A DNA stretch of 64,000 nucleotides, taken from assembly GCA_963576565.1 (NCBI GenBank), contig OY755042.1, positions 111,777,314 to 111,841,313 on the forward strand, in the 5' to 3' direction. This stretch comes from Aspidapion aeneum (lineage: Eukaryota; Arthropoda; Insecta; Coleoptera; Brentidae). Made by a program: the position numbers and the translations under genes. Each line of letters starts with the position of its first letter. The first letter of the stretch is position 1. Shown one piece after another: positions 40,985 to 51,196 of this stretch. The notes beneath the pieces are model-generated. The model was not told where the DNA came from. It made no database searches and saw nothing but the letters and a program-made list of their open reading frames with translations.

Positions 40985-41862
40985 CGTTGCGGGTTACTTT
41001 AGCCCAGGCGGGCAACTTTAGCCCAATCTGGGAAAAAGTTCAAGAATCAAACAAGTTTCATGGCCAATCGGGCAAAAAGGAGTTTTTTGTTTCCCTTATA
41101 TTTTTCCGTGGGTAGCTTGAAAGCTTAACCTCACGGGGGTCCAAGATCTAATGGACACCTAATAAGTGTTGACAGTTAACCGTTTCGTCCTTATGGGACT
41201 CCTCAGAACACTGCTGGTCGAGTGACAAATCTTGCGAAGCTAATCAGACGGTTTTGTCTCTAATTAAATGTAATTAGTGAGCGAACTATAGCAAGAGGCG
41301 CCATCTACCGAGATACGAGAGAAACAAAAAAACCAAAAGCAGGGTTCGGTTCGCTTAACCTCACGGGGGTCCAAGATTGGCGATTAGCCATGAAACTTGT
41401 TTGATTTTTAAATTCACGGGTATGAAATTTCACTTTTAAAAAGTTCAAGGTTACTGCAACATCGCAACCGCTTGAGTAAAATGATACTTGTGCAAAATTC
41501 CTTTTTTTGACCTACTATAAAGTTTACTTTGGCCCATGCTTAATAATATACTTTGCAAATTTTCGTTTTTGAGCTATTATATAGGATACTTTGGCCCACG
41601 CTTGTCAGGATACGATTTATTCACGGGAAACGTATGCGGGCCAAAGTAACCCTCCCTTCGGTCCATCATTGGCCCAAATTTTACGAAAAAATATTCTGCC
41701 TAAATATAACCTGGCGTCAACTTGCGTATTGTAACTTGTTAAATACACCTCTGAGCTAATTTCAAAATCATTGTACCGCTGATATGTCAATAGTAAAATA
41801 AATTACACAAAGAGTCCTGAGGAATGTTCACATTGTGGGCTAAAGTAACCCGCAACACCGGT
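40985..41862. mobile_element. TIR element with GTTGCGGGTTACTTTAGCCC ends
   Basis: GTTGCGGGTTACTTTAGCCC starts near 40987 and its complement GGGCTAAAGTAACCCGCAAC ends near 41857. More internal copies of the motif ACTTTGGCCCA or TGGGCCAAAGTA lie at 41000-41040, 41525-41600 and 41640. Repeat B (41040-41440) appears inserted near the left end. The target duplication is unclear. Non-coding. Confidence 0.7.
41040..41440 (+). repeat. Repeat B copy, forward, inside TIR element
   Basis: Same left half as 32825-33120, then a jump after AACCAAAAGCAGG to the inverted end sequence GATTTTTAAATTCACGGGTA. Both ends of repeat B are therefore present around a large internal deletion. Confidence 0.7.
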
Positions 41863-42665
41863 ATTTTTGAGATTTTTTCGTGTTTTACGTTGTTTTTGTG
41901 TTTATTTTTGCCAAAAACTAAAAAAACACTTCAAAATTGTTTCATTTTTAAATTTACGGTCAGTAAAATTTGCGTTTGTTAGTATTATTGGGCTTAAAAA
42001 TTCCGTTGATTGACGCTCACGTCTGAAGGTGAGTAAAAATGCTAATCAGCGTTGATCCTGGCCTGAAAGACAGAAGCGCTGTCGTAGGTCACGGATGGTT
42101 TCTTTTTCTTTCTAATCGATCGGTATATATAGCACTTTATACTCGCCTGCTCTTGTTCTTGTTTCTCTCGTATCTCGGTAGATGGCGCTTCTTGTGAGGG
42201 TTTTCTCACTATAGACGTAGGATGAAAGACAAAACGGTCTGATTAACTTCGCAAGGGTGTCACATTGACCAAGCAGTGTTCTGAGGAGTCCCATAAGGAC
42301 GAAACAGTTAACTGTCAATACTTATTAGGTGTCCATTAGATCTTGGACCCCCGTGAGGTTAAGCTTTCAAGCTAAGCACGAAAAATATGAGAGAAACAAA
42401 AACTTTTTTTTACCCGAGTAGTTACGAACAGTGTTCCACAGAAATATTGCATGAGAAATATTTCGAGAAAGCATGAGATTTCAAAAAAAAGCATGAGATG
42501 GCGGAATTGTCGCTGTTGCCTCTAGCATGGTGCCTATTCATTACTGCAGGCACTTCTTACCACGCATATATTGTTCCCTTCCTACTGAAACCCAGGTAAC
42601 TTTGTCCAGTCTTTTTTAAAATGTTGTTTGTAAATCTTTTTCTTCTTAGAACTAGGTCCGGGTAG

Positions 42666-44004
42666 AGTCCCTGTATGTTGACATATTTGGATATATATAT
42701 AAATTTATCGGTTTCACAACGTTCTACGTCTTCCGATACCCAATCTCCACTCGTTTCTGTTTGCCCATAATTCATCATCTAGGCCTCTTATTCTTATTTC
42801 ACTATCTATTCCTTCTCTCCAGCTTCTCCTTGGTCTTCCTCGTTTTCTTCGGCCAGTTGGTTTCCATTGTAATATTTGTTTAGGTAGTCTTCCATCATCC
42901 ATTCTTTGTACATGTCCGTACCACACCAGTTGTTTTGTTCTTATATCATCCACTAGAGTACGTTCACCCACTGTCATAATTTCTCTTATTCTTTGATTGG
43001 TAACTCTTTCTCTTTTTGATTTCCCTGCTGCTCTTCTCCAATAGTCCATCTCCGTAGCGGAAAGCATTTTTTCTGTTCTATCTTTGATTGGCCATACTTC
43101 TGAGCCGTATGTAATAATACTTTTTACAATGGTGTTATATATAAGCTTTTTGTTATGTTTTGATATACTTTGGTCCCAAATTATTCCATTTAATAAAGTT
43201 ATTGCTTTTCTTCCTTGTACGTTTCTATCTTTTATAGCTTTGTCTAGTGTTCCGTCAGCTGTAATTTTTAGACCCAAGTATTTATACTCATCACAGGACT
43301 GAATTCGCTGCCCAGTATTTAAGATTAGATCCTGTTTCGTTCCACCAATACACATATACTCTGTCTTATTGATATTAACCTCTAGTCCCCACTTATTGTA
43401 CTCGTCTATTAGTTTTCGTGTCATATATTCGAGGTCGTCATAATCCTGAGCCACCACTATCTGATCATCGGCGAAACATAAAGTATACAAGGTGGTTTCA
43501 TTCAACGGAATTCCCATGTTTTGGCATTTTCTCTTCCAGACTTTAAGGACCTGTTCCAAATATATCTTGAAGAGCGTAGGCGAGATACAGCAACCTTGTT
43601 TAAGACCTTTATTTACTTGAAAGCCTTTGGTTAGTTTTGCTTTTATTTTAACTTTTGCCTTACTATTGCGGTATAACTCTTTGATGGCCTTAATTAGTTG
43701 TACGCTTATGTTTGTCTTTTCCAACGCTTTCCAAAGTAGATTTAGTGGTATACTATCATATGCCTTCTGCAAATCTACGTAAAGCAGATGGAGCTCTTGT
43801 CCGTATGCCATTTTCTTTTCAATAACTTGGGTTATACAAAAGAGATGATCTGAAGTCGATCTACCCGCCCTGAAACCAGCTTGTTCTTCTGCCTCCATAT
43901 CTTTATATTCGCTCTCCACTTTATTTCTTATTATTTTGCCATATATTCTGCTTAGCGTACTAGTGGATATATAATATATCCAAATATGTCAACATACAGG
44001 GACT
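42666..44004 (-). mobile_element. F2 RTE-like LINE with palindromic ends and 14-bp duplication
   Basis: The unit begins AGTCCCTGTATGTTGACATA and ends with its complement, about 31 bp each, and is bounded by perfect 14-bp direct repeats CTAGGTCCGGGTAG (42652-42665 and 44005-44018). Between the arms lies a 5'-truncated F2 LINE on the minus strand. The 14-bp duplication is of LINE size, while the inverted ends are unlike a LINE. The other F2 copy (28955-29768) has no such arms. Confidence 0.8.
42714..43960 (-). CDS. F2 LINE reverse transcriptase, 5'-truncated but open
   Basis: An open frame of about 400 codons on the minus strand, without an own start. It begins in the RT fingers (LSRIYGKIIRNKVESEYKDM, EEQAGFRAGRSTSDHLFCIT). 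It then goes through motif A (LLYVDLQKAYDSIPLNLLWK), motif B (GLKQGCCISPTLFKIYL) and motif C (YTLCFADDQIVVAQ) to the thumb. It closes with the [16 protein letters not shown] tail. The catalytic Asp pair is intact. The endonuclease and 5' part are missing, so it cannot be autonomous. The open frame suggests a recent insertion. Confidence 0.88.
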
Positions 44005-44445
44005 CTAGGTCCGGGTAGGTTTTGGTCAGTTTTACTACCACTCTATAGTAGGACGCGTACGACGTAAAGGTGTGGCACAGAACAGAATAATGGTTTTTTG
44101 GGAATACCCGAATAAGTGAACCCCGCATTTGTACGTCATACTCTCAAACAGGCGCGAGGTTGCAATTATAACAATCCAACGTTGCCAAATGCTGGGTTTC
44201 AAATTTTTTGCAGCACTTCTTTCTGACGTAAGCCGAATTATCTTATGATTACTTTGGTACTTGTAGTTCATAGTTACCTCTATAATTAATTTTTAAGTAT
44301 AAATTATTTCTGTCTCTGTAAGCTGAAAAGCATGAGATTTTGCGATAAAATAATGATAGCATGAGATTTGTTTGTAAAACATGAGAATGAACCTGGCATC
44401 ACTGGTTACGAAAACTTTGATTTCTAATTTTCTATAGGGAAAAAC

Positions 44446-44998
44446 TATTTTCCTATTTTAAGTAAAGTTTACCTAATTTTAACGAAATATCTTACTTGGG
44501 TAGGAGTTTGAACCACCAAAATACGTCAACAGATGCATCCAAATTTAACGTACGCCCAAATTCTAAATGACTTGCACTCTATAACCTACAGCTAAGTACA
44601 AGGCCTTACAAGTATTAAATTTTGAACCTTTTTTCGTGTTAAAATAATAATATAACGTAAATTTGTGTACGTTTCGAGATCGCGCGAGAGATAAGAGCTG
44701 TCAAAACAGAAGACGGAAGAATAATTATTGTTGCTGTTGTCTTCTCATCGAAGAACCGTTAATCATTGACCAAAGAGGTTTTTTTTTTAAATCTTGCACC
44801 AATTTATTGAAAACTGGGCTGCTATACTTGGCCTGAATTTAGTTGCACAAGTGGTACCAAACATACCGATGGCACAAAAGTAATAACTATATTCTTTTGG
44901 GCCGATGGGTATAAAGACGATACTCTAAATCAGGGGTGGTCAACTTTTTTGTAAGCTGTGCCACTTTTGACAGCAAAAATGTTCATTTTTGTTAGACA
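44446..44998. other. No recognised feature
   Basis: Ordinary AT-rich sequence with one GC-richer patch near 44670-44720. No element ends or exons were seen. Confidence 0.4.
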
Positions 44999-46608
44999 CA
45001 GTGTGCCTGAATGAGGTATAGGTTACATAAAAATGGTTCCAAAAACTAACTGCACATTTTGAATATGGACTCTTTCGTGATTTCAGAGCCATATTCATAT
45101 AAATCCTAGCTGATCCTCTTCTCGAAATTTTTGACATTTTTCTAGTTAGTCTAGGAGCTGGCTCTTGTCACGTGTGACCTAATATGTGCGCTCAGTTTGA
45201 CTGCGTGGCTTTATTAAGCACTCATAGGTATATAAAAAAAGTTTGGTCACGTAGTCGACCTCATGGTCGTTTAGCCGCCATCTTTGAAAATGGCCGCCAT
45301 CTTTGAAAATGGCCGCCATCTTTGAAAATGGCCGCCATCTTTGAAAATGGCCGCCAAATTGATATTTGGTTAAGCGTATCTCCCTACCCAGTGGTCCGAT
45401 TTTCATTTTTTAAAGCTTGTTTACTCCCTTTTTAAAGGTATAGTTTTTGCAAAGTCACTTGAATAACTCCTAATACGGGGTTCTATTGATTTCATTAAAT
45501 TTTGCTTCATTCTGCCCTTCAAAAGTTATCCAAATTCATATAAAATCTTCCTGGTATAATTTCAACCCTACCGACAGAGAAAAGGCGCGGCTCTTTGCGG
45601 TCCGAGCACAAAGTATTTGTATTTCTACCGACCGAGGCCAGGTGGATGGACGGCACCTGATTGGAATATTTTTTTGAGATGCGCTTTTAATTGCTTTTAG
45701 GGGTTCGTTTCGGGACCCCTTTAGTCGGCAGTATGCAGAGTTAGAAAATAAATCAGTGTCGTTTCTGTAGGTGTAGGAATAGAAAGTTTTATTTTCTATT
45801 TTTATTTCTTTAGTTTACGCCATAATTAAATGAAATAATTTTCTTGATTATATCTACCGCCGCCCATGTCACTTTCTTTAAAGGATATGCCGATGGTCGG
45901 CTTTTATCTGTCATTACAAATTTTTTTGATAAATCAAGTAGTTTTTGAGATATACCAAGATTATTAGTATTTCCGGTCGCACAGGAATTAAAATAATACC
46001 AATGCTCATTTTATTGTAGCTGCAATATTATTAACATTTGTTTTATTTTTGTTACATAGAAGGCTTTAAACCTTACAGAAAAGAGGATATTGACTATATG
46101 TTTTTAAAGTTCGATTAAGGGTACTCTAAAGACTGCCTTAAAGAGGGTGGTTTCTGAAGCTGTTCATAAGATTATAGAAAAAGTGAATTTTTAGCGATAT
46201 TTGCGTATTTTTAATTCCGCTTCTTCTGGTGTATCACTTTTCATCCTAGCTTTAGTAGTTAACTTTACAAGCCAGCTGAAATATACGATTTTGTAAAAAT
46301 TCCAATGTTTTCGCTCCAAAATCGATTTTTTTCTTAAAAATCTGTAAAAGATGTAACTATTAAAGCTAGAAGCTGAGTGATACATCAACGTGACCAAACT
46401 TTTTTTTATGATACTGATATTTACTGATATGGGTGCTTTAGAAAGCTCCGCAGTCAAACTAAACGCACATATTAGGTCACACGTGACAGGAGCCAGTGCC
46501 TAGACTAACTAGAAAAATGTAAAAATTTCGAGAAGAGGATCAGCTAAGAAATGTGTAATTAATTTTTGGAACCATTTTTATGTCATTCAGGCACACTGCG
46601 TAGAGTAA
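44999..46608. mobile_element. Long-TIR element with CAGTGTGCCTGAATGA ends
   Basis: The left arm (about 44999-45245) and right arm (about 46385-46608) are inverted copies: CAGTGTGCCTGAATGA, CATAAAAATGGTTCCAAAAA, CTAGTTAGTCTAG and GTCACGTGTGACCTAATATG. The right arm is less complete. Flanking 8-mers are only partly alike, so the hAT-like target duplication is doubtful. It encodes no recognisable transposase. A 19-bp tandem array lies just inside the left arm. Confidence 0.75.
45275..45355. repeat. 19-bp tandem repeat with YY1/Pho-like sites, about 4.2 copies
   Basis: The unit CCGCCATCTTTGAAAATGG is repeated exactly four times and ends CCGCCA. Its complement contains AAGATGGCGGC, which equals the YY1 core consensus (Pleiohomeotic in flies binds GCCAT). 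Each unit also reads GGCCGCCAT at its join. Confidence 0.92.
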
Positions 46609-46955
46609 TGGTTTTTGTAATAATTTTTGAGATAACTTTTTTCGCTGGCCTATTCTGCTGTCCCTAAGAAGAAAGGTGCATGTAGAAATTTTACGTTTTG
46701 AGAAAAACGAGTTTAAGGTTTTTAAAGAATTTTTGCGGATTAAAAAGTTGAGCCTCTCAGCAGACGGAAGCTATATACGGTAATAGGGTATTTGACAAAT
46801 TTTAGAAAAGAGTTTAGAACAATAGATAGATCACTAATTTGCTACGCAAAATTATTAAAATAGTATATTTTATCATGACTACATTTAAAATCAAGTTTTC
46901 TAATTCCCGATTTGAATTTGCCGCTAAAACGCTCATTTCTAGCATGGCGTTGCAA

Positions 46956-46963
46956 TGACGTCA
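46956..46963. promoter_or_regulatory. CRE (TGACGTCA) upstream of THAP exon, copy 1
   Basis: A perfect palindromic cAMP-response element TGACGTCA inside GCAATGACGTCACAGCG, about 95 bp before the THAP start codon. It is conserved at 61378-61385 in copy 2. Confidence 0.6.
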
Positions 46964-47050
46964 CAGCGCAGTAAACTCGCGGACAGATACACGGCATTCA
47001 AGTGTTTATTTGTTTTTGGTCTGTGCTTTTACTGTTTTTTATGTAAAAAC

Positions 47051-47233
47051 ATGTCCTATAAGTGGTGTGTAGTGCCTCAGTGTTCGAATACTAGCATAAA
47101 AACACCTGAAAAACTATTTATTCATGTGCCTACAGCAGTAAAAGAACGGAAAAAGTGGCTAGAACTTGGTCGAAGAGACCCAAGGGCATTATCTAATACA
47201 TCTTCACTTTACATTTGGGAAGATCACTTTGAT
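47051..47233 (+). pseudogene. THAP zinc-finger exon, copy 1, Cys lost
   Basis: THAP domains are C2CH zinc fingers that bind DNA and are common in P-type and other transposases and host regulators. The exon reads MSYKWCVVPQCSNTSIKTPE, then KLFIHVPTAVKERKKWLEL and SNTSSLYIWEDHFDV. The first two Cys (residues 6 and 11) and the final His are present, but the third zinc ligand is Trp (YIWEDHF). The family Trp of KKWLEL is kept. The exon ends at a weak donor GTGCGT. An upstream in-frame ATG at 46955 exists, but MSYKW is the usual THAP start. Confidence 0.78.
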
Positions 47234-47339
47234 GTGCGTACTAAATTGTTTCTATTAATTTTTCTCACGTCTATAATATATATAACTATTTCGTCAATGA
47301 CGTCTAAATTTTTGAGGTTATGGTTAATACAATGAAGGG

Positions 47340-47560
47340 GTGAACAACTATAATAGGCAGAAAGGTGTAGACATTTTTAGGCGGTGCTAGGCAGTTATTA
47401 GGCAGGACTAGGGACTACCTCTAAATGCAGGATTAGGCAGTGCCTAGCAGGCTAAATGTAGGACTGAGCAGTGCATATGCAAAACTAGGCAGTGCATAGG
47501 CAGGACTAGGCAGTACCTACGCAGGACTATGCAATGTAACCTATGCAGTACTTTGAGTAT
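47340..47560. repeat. Degenerate GCAGGACTAGGCAGT short repeats, copy 1
   Basis: About ten imperfect repeats of AGGCAGGACTAGGCAGTACC-like units of 15-22 bp. The same block occurs at 61756-61970. Confidence 0.8.
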
Positions 47561-47784
47561 TGCTGGTCGTTGTATACTTTTTGCCTACCTGTCCTGCAAT
47601 TTTTGATTGTTTCTTAATGCTTAAAATAATAATGATTGGGTATTTAATTGAATTTATTGTAAGTGGCATATTAAACAAAAAAGCAAAACATATAACCTAA
47701 CCTCAAAATCTAAATGAGTAAAAGTAGGCGAAGAATGTCGTAAAAAAACTTTCAGTTATATACAAAACAACTCATTGAATACTT

Positions 47785-47914
47785 ACATCAACATTTTAAC
47801 CTTTCTAAATTCCGCAGAACAAAAATCACTGTTGTTGGCAAAGACGCCTGCCACCATAAAGGAATTCAGCATTGGCAAGTTGGAGCTATCGGCTTTGGAG
47901 AATCCGTTTTCCAT
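47785..47914 (-). other. Exon-like minus-strand stretch of YqaJ/SWIM-type protein, copy 1
   Basis: On the minus strand, ATG at 47914 opens MENGFSKADSSNLPMLNSFM, then VAGVFANNSDFCSAEFRKVK. A perfect donor GTAAGT lies near 47786. From memory of the family, an LP-(x)n-F-x2-N-x-F-SAE-R-x-VK stretch opens insect transposon-derived proteins that continue into a SWIM zinc finger and a YqaJ-like recombinase. That continuation is not visible here. It faces the THAP exon, so the two are convergent. Confidence 0.5.
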
Positions 47915-48249
47915 TGAAAATGTTTTTTATAAGCAAAACACAAAATAAAATTTAATTTAGGACGATAATTCGCACTTTAAACCAAAGCAAACATTACCAT
48001 CCATAAGAAAATAACACAGAAAATAGTAAAAAATATATACTCGCAACTGATTGGTAGACCGCCTGTTTTGAATCACGTGACTAATTGTTTTAATTCAATT
48101 AATTTATTTAATTAAAAGAACTATGAATTTGAGAAAAAATTAAACAAAAAGTTTGTTTTTAGCATTTCCAAGACCTAAAGAGATATCTAAAAATAAATAA
48201 CTATAAGTTCAATAATAGAAATAGGAAGAAAAATCCAGAAAAATTGTCA

Positions 48250-48755
48250 CTATGTGGCGCCAATGGCACCCGTCATGGGGACACGAAAAGCGCTCTACTT
48301 GAATAATGCATAATTCTGCTTATTTTGCAGTCCGCGCAAAAACAAAATTTAAAAGTTCCCCTTGTACAAATTCATCTGTAGCACAATTCCGTGTTTTTAA
48401 ATATTTTGTCAATGCAAACTGTCAATGGCGAATATTTTTAAGATAATCGAATGAAAAAATTTTTAAATCCATTTTAAAGTACAAACGAAGGGGTTCCATT
48501 CGTTATTGGGTGCCTGCCACTTTACACTGTTTTTCATTTCAATTTTAGAGATAACTTACCCCTGAAATTGAAATGGGGAATGGCCCTTTAACCACCTACT
48601 GTATTTTTTTATTATTTACTGATAATTTTTAAAAGATTTCCATTCAAAATTATCACTTGAATTTTTTCAAATTTTAAAATCAAATCGAAAATGATGTTTT
48701 CCTACGACCACATATGAAAATGATAGATTTTACACGATTTGCATCATCAGAAAAC
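48250..48755. other. No recognised feature
   Basis: AT-rich sequence between the THAP element and the palindromic CCGCAC cluster. Nothing was identified. Confidence 0.4.
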
Positions 48756-49084
48756 GGTAAATTTCCGCACATATGTGGAAATTTTTCCTCTCGTGTGGAA
48801 AGTTACTTTTCCGCATATGTATGGAAAAATGTACGATAACGTTACACACATGTGTTGCAAGGTATTCTTCCACACATGTGCGAAAAAGCAGTTTCATTTG
48901 TTTTGTGCAAATTAAAAGCCAATTTTTACAAAAAATATTATAGTTTAACAACGTTTGTAGGAAATAGTAGTTTACCTAACTAGTGCGGAAAGTGCCTCTT
49001 TTCCGCACGCGATTTCAGATGGCCAAACGACGCGATAGCGGAGCTTGACCAGCAATCAAGTGCGGAAAAGACACTTTACGCACG
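48756..49084. repeat. Cluster of TTTCCGCA(C/T)ATGTG palindromes
   Basis: Between 48760 and 48895 the sequence repeats CCGCACATATGTGG, CCGCATATGT, CACACATGTG and CCACACATGTG. From 48985 to 49085 it goes on with GTGCGGAAA and TTTTCCGCAC motifs in both orientations. These also occur at 49605-49680 next to the element 49085-49703. Confidence 0.65.
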
Positions 49085-49703
49085 AGTTAGGTACACTATT
49101 TTTTCTATAAGCGTGAGGAAAAAACTAAAAATTAATCAGAAAATTATTTATATTCAAAACGTTTTAATCAAATCAATTATTATTATTCACATTCTAGCGG
49201 CTTCTAGAACTGACTGGGGTAGATCTTCGTCCGAAGAATCCATTGAAAATCTGATTTTTTTGTTTGAAAAATTCAAAAGACGCTTGTATCTGCAAAATTG
49301 GCTTTGTTTTGACAGTTTGTTTGTACTTTGTTGTTATGGTGATTTAAGATGCCAAATCTAAAACCACTAGTGTTCATTGTTGTTTGACATTGACAATGAC
49401 GATATTTATACCGGGGAGGTTTAAAACTTATAATTTGAACCTATTTTACTGAAAACTTTATTTTATCGAAAATATTAAAAATATAGCAGAATTTTAGTCA
49501 ATTTGAATATTTTTAGGATATTTCGTGTGCTAGGAAAGATACAAATGTATTTTGAACGGTCTAAATGTTATAGAACACCTCAAAATCGTAACAAATTTAC
49601 TTTTCCGCACTAGTGCGGAAAAGTGGCACTTTCCACACTAAAATGCGTGCGGAAAAGTGGACTTTTCCGCATGCTTATAGAAAAAATAGCTTACATAACT
49701 CCA
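49085..49703. mobile_element. TIR element, ~620 bp
   Basis: The left GAGTTAGGTACACTATTTTT, TCTATAAGCGTG is mirrored by CATGCTTATAGAAAAAATAG then TTACATAACTC on the right, about 38 bp. The right side adds repeated GTGCGGAAAAGTG motifs. A short open frame at 49113-49361 has no family resemblance and is not called. Confidence 0.65.
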
Positions 49704-50320
49704 TAGAAAGTTTCTTTCTTACACTCGCGTGTTGTTTTACTCGGCTAGCGCCTCGTTCACAACATACACGCTCGTGTGACATTTGTCACTTTCTTCTCTT
49801 GTTATGTAATATACTATTTCTGTGTTAACTCATTTCTTTTGAATACTCGTTACTGGACTACTAAGTAATCACTTTATATGTTCGTTACTATCGTTACTTT
49901 TATTACTTAACTGTATTCAATTCAATCATACAATTAGTGCAAAATTCTCGGACTTTCGTTAATTCGAAGATCATTTACTTGTAGGTATATTTTTGTTGTT
50001 GGAAATATTCAATGGAAATTTTTAAAATGTGGGCTAAAATTTAAAAAAATAAAGGTAGGAATTACGTAGGAACTGTTCTGTGTAGCACTTTGTTTTAAAA
50101 ATCTAATGCCTTACATACAAAAAAATACTATACTTAATATCTAAAAGTAAATAAAAATAGAGACAAAAATAACAATCTTAGACGAGAACTCAAAAAATAT
50201 ACAAAAAGTTTGGACAAAAACAACAAAAATAAAAAAATACATTGTGTTTACTATGTAGATTGTATTTAAAAAAACATATCTTAAAATAAGTAGAAAGGTA
50301 AAAGTAATCAAAGTAACGAA

Positions 50321-51052
50321 GTAGTAGTAGTGGGGGGGTTGACCCGCAGGTCTGATAAGTAGGCCAGAGTAGGCCCTTTTTGCCATGCCCCAAGTCTGTC
50401 CCTTAACCCACTCTTTGCACTTCCCTTTGATGCTCGGGTAACTCATTGGGCCTGCCTGTTCTCTTTACAAAGTCCAGTAAGTCTGCCCATTTGAGCATGT
50501 GCAGTTCTTCCTCGCTCAGAGTTGGCGCTCCGAGTGCCTGTTGTCTTATCCTTGCGTAGGCCTCGTATTCTGCCACGAGGTGTCTTGATGTCTCTTCTTC
50601 CTGTGCACAGGCTGGGCAGGTAGGGTCATTCTCGACTCCTATACGTGTCATGTGCTTCCTCAACCGGTTATGTCCGGTTAGAGTACCTATCAGCAGTCCG
50701 AGGTCTTTTCGTGTCCGTCCCAGCATCCATCTAATTCTGGTCGCTTTTGGACGGTCTACGAATTCTCTGGTCTGTCTGCAACCCGTTCCTGTTTCCCAGG
50801 AGTTTAATAGCTCGTCCTGGGCCCATTTGTTGAGTCCGCTTTGCACTTGTCTTTTTGTCACGCCCAAAAGTGGCTCCGGTCCTACATAGGCGGTTCCTGC
50901 CCCGAGTCGTGCGAGTTCGTCCGCCTTCTCGTTGCCTCGTACCCCCGTATGTCCCGGAACCCAAACCAGCGTCACCCGTTTGCCATCGCTTAGGGTCTCC
51001 AGCGCCTCTGCGCATTCTTCCACCAAGCCGTCACCAATCTTGGATGCGTTTA
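50321..51052 (-). mobile_element. LINE 3' end with RNase H (I/LOA-like), 11-bp duplication
   Basis: A 5'-truncated insertion bounded by AAAGTAACGAA at 50310-50320 and 51053-51063, ending on its 3' side in (ACT)n. Its GC-rich composition differs sharply from the AT-rich surroundings. It contains the RNase H-bearing frame 50403-51052. Confidence 0.85.
50403..51052 (-). pseudogene. LINE ORF2 C-terminus: RNase H end plus zinc-knuckle tail
   Basis: About 215 open codons read from the truncated edge. EECAEALETLSDGKRVTLVW then VPGHTGVRGNEKADELARLG is the last part of an RNase H domain, with the catalytic Asp in EKADELA. RNase H removes the RNA strand during target-primed reverse transcription. Further on come LGLLIGTLTGHNRLRKHM and a CPACAQEEETSRHL-type Cys/His tail, as in I- and LOA-type LINEs. 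RT and endonuclease are missing by truncation. GC-rich codon use unlike its neighbours. Confidence 0.88.
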
Positions 51053-51158
51053 AAAGTAACGAAAGTAATCATTTAATTTTCGAATCGGTATTCGTTACTT
51101 CGTTATTTGTCGAGTAACGAGTACTCGAGTAATGAATAGTTACTTTTTCAACACCTCT

Positions 51159-51196
51159 ATTCTCTAGCCATTGCTGTGCGGACTAGGAAACTAAAA
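51159..51196. repeat. Recurrent hairpin motif, copy 2
   Basis: TTCTCTAGCCATTGCTGTGC then GGACTAGGAA, an eroded version of the palindrome at 17456-17495 and 63103-63142. Confidence 0.45.

Larger units (their letters stand above)
42429..44404. mobile_element. hAT-type non-autonomous element carrying a nested RTE copy
   Basis: The left end CAGTGTTCCACAG and right end (reverse complement) CAGTGATGCCAGG fit hAT termini. A perfect 8-bp duplication GTTACGAA flanks it at 42421-42428 and 44405-44412. Subterminal GCATGAGA motifs occur three times near the left end and two to three times near the right, inverted in function, as transposase-binding repeats often are. No transposase is present. Most of the interior is the palindrome-flanked F2 LINE at 42666-44004. 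Confidence 0.9.
41920..44445 (-). repeat. Repeat B copy, inverted, split by a hAT element
   Basis: From about 41930 (ACGGTCAGTAAAATTTGCGT) to 42428 the copy runs inverted, with GCGCCATCT and GAGTCCCATAAGGACGAAAC. It is cut at GTTACGAA by the element 42429-44404 and goes on for about 30 bp after it. Confidence 0.78.
46782..48240. mobile_element. THAP-exon element, copy 1
   Basis: A ~1.45-kb segment repeated, same orientation, at 61207-62690. It holds a THAP exon on the plus strand, a degenerate short-repeat block, and an exon-like stretch on the minus strand. Outer boundaries are defined by where similarity to copy 2 ends (ATAGGGTATTTG on the left, GAGATATCTAAAAATAAAT on the right). I saw no clear TIRs at these ends. 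Confidence 0.8.
49840..51168. mobile_element. Element rich in CGTTAC repeats, hAT-like end
   Basis: Both flanks of the LINE at 50321-51052 are filled with ACTCGTTAC / GTAACGA motifs. The right end read inward is AGAGGTGTTGAAAAAGTAAC then TATTCATTACTCGAG, the style of hAT ends that begin near CAGAGGTG. The left end was not fixed, so the limits are approximate. Confidence 0.45.

Noticed and set aside
45179..45406. Frame over the 19-bp array, and the array as a CRISPR
   Set aside because: The unit has no spacers (head-to-tail repeat), and the genome is eukaryotic.
49113..49361. 82-codon frame considered as a missing Smg6 exon
   Set aside because: No resemblance to SMG6 or the PIN domain, and it begins inside a TIR element.
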